DNA of 64,000 nt, from contig OU744451.1 in NCBI GenBank assembly GCA_916610825.1, positions 11,782,864 through 11,846,863 of the forward strand. Reading direction: 5' to 3'. Below the pieces are notes generated by a model. That model was not told where the DNA came from. It ran no database searches and worked only from the letters and a program-made list of their open reading frames with translations. Source of the stretch: Haliclystus octoradiatus (Eukaryota > Cnidaria > Staurozoa > Stauromedusae > Haliclystidae). The position numbers and the translations under genes were made by a program. Positions 34,501-46,500 of the stretch are shown here, in pieces (the stretch's first letter is position 1; each line of letters starts with the position of its first letter).

Positions 34501-37500
34501 ACGCTGAGACATCGACAATGCTCACCTCACAACTCGCAGAATTGATAAGTTAAATTCCGTCTAAAATTATATAAAATCCCCTAGAAAGGGGAAGAATCAT
34601 AACTCTCTGTCAAGCAACGCATTGGCTAGTTTTAATTCCTTCTAAATTAAGAAATGTAAGCTTTATCTAAATAAATAGCGTTGGGTTATATATTTGACTT
34701 GTTATTACGTGTGGTTATGTCTATATCTGTTAGATATTCAGATATCTAACTTATCTAACAATGTAACCGGCCATCAACTTCAAATGTGACATTGAAGGTC
34801 AGAATTACAGACATGGTATGTTGCTATGAAGGAATGGAAAAATTTGCGGAGAAAATATAGATGCATTTTTGCAGGCATTCAACACTTGATTAAGATATGC
34901 AGCTGGTTTATGTAGCTGGGCTACCAGATGTCATTGAGCAGCATTTATGGTTTTGGATACGCTTACTAACAAAGAGTCGGTGATCAGAACAAGAATATTG
35001 CTAGAATATGAAAGAGCAAATGATTTTGTGATTGTGGCCAAGACGGATTTTTTAGATATATAATTATTGTTTAAATTGCCAAGATTAATATTGATCTTTA
35101 GGGAATAATTGTTGCTGTGGGAATGAGACTTCCTTGGGGAATTGATATTCACACAGGAACAACTTATTTTATTGTTTTGTTTTGTAATTGAGTTTAAAAA
35201 GAACCTGTTTATTCTAATGAAATATGTTACAAATGAAGTTACGCTTTGTTTGACTATTGTGTTATTATTTCTGCAGCAACTTCAAAAGTCTCACGGTAGT
35301 TTGCAACTGAAGCTGAGAGAATTATCGCAATGTAATGATATTTTATCATCTGAAAAATCTATCAACGGCAGTGAGCTTCTGTCTGAGTTACAAGAAGCAA
35401 AAGAAACATTGAATGCACAAAACATTCACATTGAACAGCTACAAATCGCATTGAATGATGCCTCTGAATCACTTCAAGAAAAAGAAACTGAAGTTGAAAA
35501 ATTGAAAGACGCAATAGCAAGTGATGATTCTGAAGAGAATCCAGACGAAGTAAGTAATGATTCATAATGATTTAGTTTTTCTTTCAAAAACTGATAAATT
35601 CTTCTTCTACTATTATCTTAGTGTATCATCAGTAAAATTGATATTCTAAGGAAACAGCAAAATCGTGCTGCCTTGTCAATAACAATGAATGGTGAATGAA
35701 CACCTTGGACCTCTGAGGCATGTATTTCGGGGCATACAAATGTTTTCAGGAATGGAAGCCACGGAATACATCTCAAAATGAAAACTTTATATCCGTAATA
35801 TAAAGATTCAGTGAATAGGGCATCACATATATTATTTTTGTTGTAGGCGCTTCTTCTTGATGAGCTCCGTCAAACATTGACATCGGTATCTAGTGAGCTT
35901 GAGGCTGCTAGATTAAAATTGAATCAACGCGATAAAAGAATTGCTACTTTAGAAGCTGATAAATTAGGTAAGATTGTATTTATTGTATATATATATATAT
36001 ATAATAAAAGATAATAAAAGAAGTCAAAGACTAGACATTCATAATTGTTACTAATAGTTTCATGCTTACGCAATCATCAGACAAATAAACTAAATCTAGT
36101 TAGGCACCAGTTTATCTAGTAATAAAATTTAGTTTATTTGTCTGATGATTGCGTAAGCATGAAACTATTAGTAACAATTATGAATGTCTAGTCTTTGACT
36201 CCTACTGTGGCCATTTTAGTAGTACTGTAGTAGCAGTAGTAGTAGCTTATACGTTATACGGTCTCATAAGAATATGCCGTTTTTCTTTCGCCTTTTGGCC
36301 ATATTTAAGTGAATCAAATACGCAAGGTACATTGCGCTGGGCTTTCTTATAGAAAACCACTTTCAATAAATAGATCACTGGTGTAAATAACTATAAAAGA
36401 AAACATGTCAATCTATAATATCAAATAAAAGTTAATCACTATATCAATATTAAGCGAGATCTGGAGGCTGGTGCGATTTACCCCCTTCAATACAATACTG
36501 ATAATTTACATGATCAATCAATTACATCACTTTATCTTATTATATTTATCAACATAAGCCATTATGAGAATTTATTATATAATTATCAGCGGTCTCCAGG
36601 GTTTGCCACCACCGAGAAAAGCCATATTCGAAAAAAGTTGTTAGTTCATCCATAAAAATATATTTGCACAGTGAAAATAGCACTCTTAAATCAATCAGTA
36701 ACCCCCATGCGTTACCCTAGCAACAACTTTCTTTTGTTGTTCTAAAATTCGGAATGTTTCAGAGTTGCTAATTGCAAGTTTAAACTGAAGGAAAGGTTGG
36801 CCTCTCCTTAGAATTACATAGACTGAGGACGGGAATATGCAACCTTGGGAACAAAGATGGCTGAAGCAAAATACTTACTTTAATGCTCTTCTCATTGAGA
36901 TTTTCAAATTATTTGATGTTTTCCATAAACTCTTTTGCAATCTAAACTCTAAACAACATGCTCTCGCTGTCATGGGAAGATATTTTAAATATAATTTCCC
37001 AGCCAGCGAAGCAAAATGTATTTGTAGAACCGCGATTATATTCAAACATTTATGAATACTTTTCAAGTGTTCAAATCAACATTATGCGAGCGGTTCTTTG
37101 TATAATTTCAAAATTGTTAGATGCATACATGTGCTGATAATTCTCTTTCTGCTACGTCTCTAGTTGTATCCGATTCCAACACAAATAAAGTAGAAATCAT
37201 TTCACTGGAAAAAAATATTAATGATTTGAAACAAGCAAAATACAAAATAAATGAAGAAAGGCAAAAGGTTGAATTTGAAAAAGATGAAATGAGTATCAAG
37301 TTGGAAAAATATGAATCATTAGTCAAAGAGCACCGCTCTGTTTTAAATGATAATGAAACGTTTATCGAACAATTGAACAGAGATAATGCTGATCTAAAGA
37401 GACAAATTGAAGCCAAAACTGCTGATCAAGGTGGGTTTAAAAGACTTCATTTAGAATCTCATTTGAAACATTTTCCTGTGAAAACAGCTCATGAACGTTA

Positions 37501-40500
37501 AATGACTTAATATTCATGAACTGTTCAAAGATTCAATAATTTTTTAACGAAATATTAAAAATTATCCACGTCCAACATTATTTTTAAGGTAACAAGGTAT
37601 CAATCATATAGCTTCAGCATTGTAGTCTGATGTAAAACTAATTAATTGATACTAATTATCTATATTTTACATCAGACTACAAGCATTTAGCTTCTTGAAT
37701 CGAATATATTAAATTTGTCTTTGCTGTAATAGAAGGCGATATAAATCAAGTGTATATATTTTTACAATAAGTTTCTACTTATTAATTGTGTGATAAAAGT
37801 AAGCGATAAATTGACGTTGTTTGAGCTTTCGACATTGCTCATGTCATCTTCAGAAATATATTTAAAAAGAAAAAATTATTTAGAATGCATGAGTTTTAAA
37901 AGTTTTAAAGTTTTACAAAGTGCTAGAAACAGGATGCGTTAATAACAATAGATTATTTTACACAAAGGCAAGAACAATAGCTATTCAATATCCTGCTGGG
38001 AAAAACCGAGATTTGATTGAGTCAGACTGAGTGTTGAGGTATAATGGCTTGATTCGCCTGATTGTAAGCATTTTGTGAATGAAGCAGTCAAACTTGCCTT
38101 GCATTTTTTCAAAATTTTAACATTGTTTTCAGAAACAGATTTTCCTTGTTGTTGATTTACATGTGCGTAAACAGACCCTTTTCTCTTGTGCTCGTCAATA
38201 CGTTGATGCAAGTGTCGGCAGGTATATATTTTTGCCTTTTTTATTGATTCAAAATAAAGTAAACAACGCCAATGTTTAACATACAGTATCTTTCATTTAT
38301 AGCTTCTAAGTATTTCAAATTCAAGCAAGAGACTGGTTTATATCAACCTGGCGGGAGTTGATTATTTATCTGAAACTTTTTATAGGCTACAATACCTATC
38401 TAGATAAGACTAATTGAGAGGGTAACCAACATCCATCATTCAATCAAGTTAGATCACTTGCTAATATCTCTAGAGCAATATATGGTTGAGCAAGAGTAAC
38501 TGTTTGATCTATGGACAGGGTTCGACAAAAGTGGGGATCCTTGAATCCTAGATCCCGGAAGGCTAGAGCAAATTCAGAAGAAATTAAGTAATTTTCTGAT
38601 TTATAGGTCAAACCTCAACAAAGAATTCAGAACAAAATGCTGACAATTTTCTGAGATTCCAGAAGGCTTACACTTTTGTCGGACACTGTCTATGGATAAT
38701 TTTCTGTCAAGTGTATATCGATAGCCTTATGTCACTATGCCATCTGTTAATGAGACTGCAAACATAATTGTGTCTTTCATGTTAAATTATTGAAATTAAA
38801 TGACAGATTTGTCTTGATTGATTTTACCAGATCACCTCCAATCATCAAATGCTGCATCAAGTAAAGAAATTGAAATATTGAAAAAAGAGATTGAACTAAT
38901 GAAGAAATCTAAAGGTTTGTTTCTAAAAGAGAATGAAAGTTTACATTTACAATTGACTCCAATGGTTGAGCACTCGACCAGTGCAAGAACCCCTTCCCGT
39001 GCAAAGGCTGCTACTCCCTCAAATCAAACACCAAATACAAAGAAATTAAACAGCCAGAGAAATAATACACCGAAGAGTTGTTCAACGCCATTAAGGCATA
39101 CATCACAAACACCATTGTCAAATCACCCTAATATTCAAATGATAACGCAGCTTGAAAAATCCTTAGCAGATAGCAAGTTACTTGTTGAAGCAAGAGAAAC
39201 TGACCTTCAAGCTAAGGTGAAGATTTTGCATTCTAAAGATGAAACTATCAAAGAATTTCAATCACGATGCAAGACATTGCAAGCTGAAATCACTAGTTTG
39301 ACAAATAACAAAACAGACTTAGGATTAGAAGTTGGTTTTTATAAGGCAAAGGTAGAGACGGTGGAAAATAAGATGATGCATTCAATAGCTAGCCTTGAAA
39401 CGCAGCTATCTGAAATCAAAAGCCAATTGATTGAGAAAAATGCAATTGTTGAAAAACTACACACTGATTTGAAGACATCTTCTGCGGAGCAGGCTGTTGC
39501 TCTGCAATGTGAAATATATGCAAAGGAAAAATTGACAGAAGACCTAGAGAGAAGAATGACTGACTATTCGGTAAGTCTTTCTGTGTTGATTTCATTCAAA
39601 TTAGACACATAATGGAAGTCAAGCTATGCTATTGCTTAGCTACTTTATTAGCAGTAAATGTTCATGACCAGGGACCGCAAAAGTAGCAATCTTGAGATCC
39701 TAGATTGCCAAGCGGTAGAGCAAAATGAAATTGATATATTTCTGATTAAAAAATCCAGAAGAAAAAATTGAAATGGATAACAGAAGGTAAACCTTTGTTT
39801 ATGTTTTCTCGCATTTTAATGTATACCGGATTAGAAGTTCTATCGCTTCAACTTACATCTTTTAATGCAAAAGGAGATTTTTAATTTTTACTTATTGGTC
39901 TTTAAATGATAATATTGCATTTTACAGTTAATCAATAACAGAGAATCACCACGTAAGCACAATAGCAAGTTTATTGGGGGACATTAACGAATTTACATAT
40001 ATGCCTACAAATGATTACTAACGATAAACATGTGTGCACCAACCAGCAAGGAATCAAACCCCAGCATCCCACACAGAGTACAGACACTCTGCCACTGAGA
40101 TTGCGGTGCATATATTTGATGTAAACCCATAATTTGTTTGATACCTAAGCTGAGAAAAATGTTGAAAATTGTACATTGGATACTGTAAGATAAAGTAACT
40201 AATCGTAAACAACTGTTCTTCACAATTGACTTAATCTGACTCACTTCTGACAAAACTAAGCATCTCATTTATTAAACAATTCTTCTGACCTGCAGCACTG
40301 CAGCATGGAGCTAGTATTGCATCACAGGAGGGGACAACATGCAATATAAATATGCTCTCAAGATCACATATCATACACATAGACAATCAAATATTAAACA
40401 GCAGACTCTTTTTGTCAAAATGTAGTAGCTCCCCCGTTCAAAAAGGTTTATTGTAGAATAGGGTTGACTTATAAAGAATTAAAACACAGATTGTTTGCCC

Positions 40501-43500
40501 TAACTTGTTGTACTAAGTACTTTGATTACTTTGCCAAGTTTTTTTTCGATAAGCGAGAAATTATTCTTGAGAAGTATCCATTTGGAAAATTGACAATTTA
40601 AAATCTTGAAAAACTGAGATTCAGAGTTTGGTGACGTCTACTGTCTAATTTAATTTTTATGAGATCACTGTTTAGCTTAAAATTTTAGCTTGTTTTGCAT
40701 ATTTTCTTGTGCATACTCTACCATTTGCTTCTTGAAAAAGTTATTTAAACAAATAATATTTCAAGTATCCCTATTTTTCAGAACTTCTTTAAGAATTATG
40801 CAATTTCATAATTGTTTTTATTGCCCGTTTTGAAACCTTATTTTACCGAATAGTGTTCCGTTGTTCATTGTCAACCTTTCACGAGTGTGTGGGATTAAGA
40901 AGTTGATCTCAAATGTTTCATTGTTTGATAACATTTCTTCAAATAAATTCAGTACCATGACAATATGTCCTGTGAAAATTAATAACAACCATGATAAAAG
41001 GGCCATTTACACTGCAGCAAAACAGGCACGGTACTCGTCAATTAACACCCGAGGTGTTAACAAGAATGCGGCCCGTGCTGTTTTTTCAGGGTTTACACAG
41101 CTTATTAAAAACTGCTTTCAAGATCGCCCGTGCCTAATTTTAAGCGGGCCAAGATTAAAAACTTACAAACTGAATTATAGGTTTCTCATTATTTAATGAT
41201 TTTATCGGTGAAATTCGATAAATTGATATTCAAGCAAGGTAAATAACTTGTCAGGATTCCGTTGAACTGAAAATCATTATGTTTTTCATCAATTATAATA
41301 TTTATATTTTTGTAACATTCTTATCTCAATTAAGCAAATTTCATATACATTTGAGTTAGTCTTTCACTTCCTGAACATGCTACCACGCTAGAGCAGTATT
41401 TCTGTAACAAAATACACATCTAAATTTACGCTCCGCACTCGTAGTTACAATTTGCATAATTAAACCTTATACTACAGAAACTTCATTAATTTTCTACAGA
41501 AATACGAAACAAAATATGCTTAATATGCTTATCTAACTTACTAATCTTTAGTCTGTTACTGATTTTATTAGAAAACCTCAGAATTCCACTGTAAAGAGAC
41601 GCAACTTCTGCGATGACGTCATAATTACTGCAAAAAGGCACGGTGCCCACTTTCTGAGCGGGCCGAGACTACCTTGAGAATGATCTTGGCACAATCAAAA
41701 TAGTAGGCACGGTGCCGCTTTTCAATGTCTGAAAAAGCCGTTTAGACAGTGTTTTAGCTTGTCCCATGCCCAAAACCACTTGACACCTTCACACCTTTGA
41801 TGTGTTAATTGACGAGTACTGTGCCTATTTTGCTGCAGTGTAAATGGCCCTAAAGAAGCATATGTGAAGCTGACGTTGCTACGTTATCATTTGTATTTTC
41901 GCATGAAATCTGCAAAATAATTATACTTGCAATATATTGAGTCTTATAAGGTCATCATGGAGGAGAAAGAAAATGCATCAGTAGCTTCACTTCGAAATTT
42001 TATTTGTTATCACCATGGAAATCAACTATCAAGAAGATAAAACAACACAAATGCACCGTCTATGCAACAGTAACTAACAACAATATACAACAAACATCAC
42101 ATGGCATGTAATCAGAACAATACAATCATAAGAACAGCATGTACAGCACGTAAATACTTAACTAAGACACATAACCGGACCAGGAAGACGTGATTTTATT
42201 ATTCCAATAGGTTGAATAACCTATGTTCAACATTTCAGTTTGCTATACGTATGTGGAAATGGGCTCTCATGGCTCCTCTAGAATGGTACTAAAATTCAAT
42301 GGGAAAAACACTTGAAAATTTCAAAAATTTATAATTAAATCTCAGTAAAGCATTTCTAATTTTCTTTCAGTGTCTATATAGGTATCGATCTCAGAAATTC
42401 TACTCTAGAATTCAAAAGTCTTTTGGATGAGTACGTATGCTGACAACATTTGCTTCAAAGTGATGCATTCATTTGAATTCATGGCTTTCACTGTGATTGT
42501 GACAGATTTTACAAGTGTGTGGTTTTCTGTTGTGTAAAGGTGTTGACAGATTTTAGTGTTAATTTGCTATAATAGATCAAAGAATTGTTTGACACTGTTT
42601 AAAATATATAAATTGTGGACAGTGGTTTCTTGTAAATTTTTGTTGGAAAATATAAGCATAAAAGTAAAATTTGTCAACACCTTTCTATTTCACACCTATT
42701 TTTAGTTTTATAGAAAACCAAAAATTACACACTTGTACATTCTCCCATAATCACAATGGAAGGCATACATTCAAAGGCATCACTTTGAAGCACAAATTTT
42801 CAGCATAGGCACTCATCCAATCGTCGATGTTTGAATGCCACATTAACATTTCATAGGATTCGAAAAATCCTTGACTGAGATTTAATTACATCCCCTACAA
42901 AAAACAGTTCAGGAGTTCATGAACAGTTAATGACTGTTAAATGGCCCCAAATTTTCATGAACTGTTCATAAACTGTCCGCAAGGGTTCACAAATTCCTCA
43001 TGAAGCCTGAACTTGTTTTCACATGGGATGTTTTTGTTGAAGCATTTTTCCCATTGAATTTTATTACTAATCTAGAGGGTGTGTGAATGTCCATTTCCAG
43101 AAATTTTTAACTTAAGGTTTTCCAACCTATTTGCATAAAAAAAATGTATGATGCAAATCAAAAATGTATCTATCAGTCTATCAACCAGTCTATTATGCAT
43201 CTTTACGATACAAATTAATGATAACTCAATGAAGTATTGACCCATTGTCAATATTAAACTGGAACATATCTTCTCACCTGTAGTCACTTGAGAGTAAATT
43301 TGGTGTTATGAGTGATGAAAAAGCCATTCTCCAGTCTGATTTACACAAAATCCAAGTTGATTTTAAAGAATGGCAAAGTAGGAAAAGTTTTGCAAAGCTC
43401 AAAGAGAGTGGCATCTCTGATGAATTGACTGATGCTTTACAACGAATTTGTGTGCTAGAATTGGCTCTTAAAGAAAAGAGTGAACAATTCACAGATTTTA

Positions 43501-46500
43501 TTAAGGAGCATAGTGCAAATGAAAAGGCAAAGAATGAAATAGGATGCAAAGATGTAAGTATCTTATCTTTTATTTTATGCATGGTCATTTACTATGGTCA
43601 TTCACCATAACCTTTTGATCATGTGTTATTTCATACATTTCAAACCATTTTGATCAATCTCCTTTGACTCACTTTTCTTTCTAGCCCTGATATCTGCTTG
43701 TTCAAACAAAACAAACCCACAACACTGTCAATTGACACTTCAACTGCAATAGACACAATATTTATATTTATATTCTATGACTTCCTCACAAATCAAACAT
43801 TTGTTAGGGTTGTATTCACGTTTTGATTCAAGTTGTTGGGTAATCCTGCAGAAGACTTCTGACTTTTGTACTTTACGTTTACTCACATATGCAACACCAT
43901 AGATTGAAGTTTCAATCCGGGGAAAATAACTACAATTATGCACAATTTTTCAATATTTTGGCTTTAAGCTTACTCTTTTTTTATCCAATAACTGCATCTA
44001 CATACTAGTTGGTAAATCTGTTAGCAAAAACCTCCATTTTCAACCTTTGTACTTTCACGTCTGCATAATGCAAGTCCCTTTGGGCCATTCCATCCACCAA
44101 GATCAACTCAGGTGTATCCAAGTATCGATGAATACTATTCATTTTGATTGTGGACATTGTAAAATCTAGAAGGGATTGCATTAGAAAGATATGCTGAACA
44201 TTGCCGTGCCTTTGTCATAAACACAGTTCAAGAACGTTCATGGACTTTGATGAACTACTTTATGAACTTTGATGAATTTTGATGAACTTTGATGAACTGG
44301 TTCATCAACGTTCACTTAACATTTGAAGAACTTTAATGAACTAGTTTATGAACTTTGATGAACTAGTTTATTAACTTTGTTGAACTAGTTCATTAACTTT
44401 GTTGCACTTTCATGAACTCCTTTCATGAACTGGAGTTCATGAATGTTCATGAACTCTGTGCCATTTAACGTTCATGAACTCTTTCGCAGGGTAGACAATC
44501 AAGAAGACCATCTCATTTTGAATCAAAATATTGACCTACAATGTTCAACGGTTACCAGCACTGATGATCATTTACAGTAATTCCACCCACCAAGAGAATT
44601 CAAGCATCACTCTACATAGAAATAAAAAGTAGCCTTGTACATTTCCCCTTCTTCTATGCCAACATTATGGTTATTTCATATCTGTTGTTACTCTAGGATA
44701 ACATGGTTGAAGGACTTAAAAACGAAGTTAAGTCTTTAAATTCAAATCTCAAAATGATAACAGAAGAAAAAGTTAATGCTGAAACAAAATTGTCTGCAAT
44801 GAAGAAGATCTCTTCTTTCAAAGAAATCGGTATGTTGCTATGTTTAATAACTATTTTCTGTAATTATCTGACAAGTTACCTAGATGAAGACAATCTTCTC
44901 GTTTCTATCAATAAATTCAGTCTTCTGGCTCCAGGCATTGTCGCTTCAATAGCTCTTTGATACAACAGATACAACTGTACAGTAAGATAGCAAAACGTAA
45001 AAAAGAATGTTAACATGGTACAATTTACACACATAGATTTTCAGGAACATTAGACAATTATGCAATGACGTAATTGACCTCCTCATCTGTTTATCTATTC
45101 TGTTTGAAATTCCCATCTAATCTAATTAATAGGTGTAACATGTTTGCATAAATGTTTCTTTTCTCTACATTTAAAATTCTCTCTTAAAATTTCAGTCTAA
45201 TTGGAGAAACATTGCTAAATTGTTGTATCGGAGCTGTGAATTAAATAGTAACAAATTATCAATAGCCTACCGAGTTTATACACTAGGAATTTAGTGACTG
45301 CTTCTGGATTGCTTAACATCTGATGTTAAACCTGTAGTAATATCGGATGTTGAATGATTAGATAAAAATTCGATTTCTTATCCACGTGAGACCCATCATC
45401 TAAAGTATGGACACTTTCAAGTTTGTCGATTTGTATGTACTTATTATTAAGTGTTTTACATGATTAAATAAACATCTATCTACATGCCAGGAAAATTATT
45501 GAAACTTTGCCACGTCGTTGGTATTGCGTAGGTCTACATATGCAAAATGGTTGCAAATGGATAAGAATTCCAAAAATTGTACTTAAGGATTCATCTGATA
45601 TTACAACATTGATCAGACGTTGAGCCACCAAGAAGGAGTTGCCGCTCTCTCAGCTTATCAGCTCAGGGGTTTCCAACCAGCGTGAATAATTGTAAATATT
45701 ATACTTTTTCGTTTTCCAGATCAACACCATTACCAATCTAAAATTGAAGAACTTGAGAAACTTGTTTCCCATTACGAAGGGCTTTTGAATAAGCAAAATT
45801 ACCAATCTTCCATTGAGGAACTGTCCATGCTACAGAAGAAAGAGCGTTCATTGGAAATCCAAGTAACCAAGATAACTGACCTACTGAAAAGTGCTAATGA
45901 AGATTGTGCAACGTATAAGGAAAATTTTGAAGGTGAATCTCCTCTTATCCATGCTTTTCATTATTGTGGTGGCAACAGTTCAGTTTCTTGTACGTTAATC
46001 CACTTGTGGTTTTCCCCTTGTTTGTTTGTTTGTTCGATTTAATTCACACATAATTTGAAAAGTTAAATATATACAAAAAATAGTTAAACTATGTGAATCA
46101 GGCAAGTATTGGCTATTACAGCACTTACATAAAGCCTCGTTTAGAAGCATTTACAGAATTTGGATAAATCGATTAATTTCAGTTCATTTTTGAATAATTT
46201 AAAGGAGTTAATAGATATAAGAGAATTTGGTAGGAAATTCCATGGTTCAATTACACGTAATGAGAAGGAGTGGCGACGATAATCTTTTGTGTTTCGGGTT
46301 GATACGTTTTTTAATTTTTTACAATGTCCTCTTGTGTTGTATGGTGATGTGTCTAACTGGAACATGGTGTTCTTTGAAATGTCGACATACCCATATATGA
46401 TTTTGTAGCACATACATAGGTCATAAATAATACGACGATACTCTAAAGTTTGTAAATCTAATATCTTTAATCTATGATTATAATTGTTGTATGGAATTTT

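Noticed and set aside
44215..44495. CRISPR-like spaced repeats
   Set aside because: Units are contiguous, variable and palindromic with no unique spacers, and the DNA is animal nuclear. It is a tandem repeat inside a MITE-like element.
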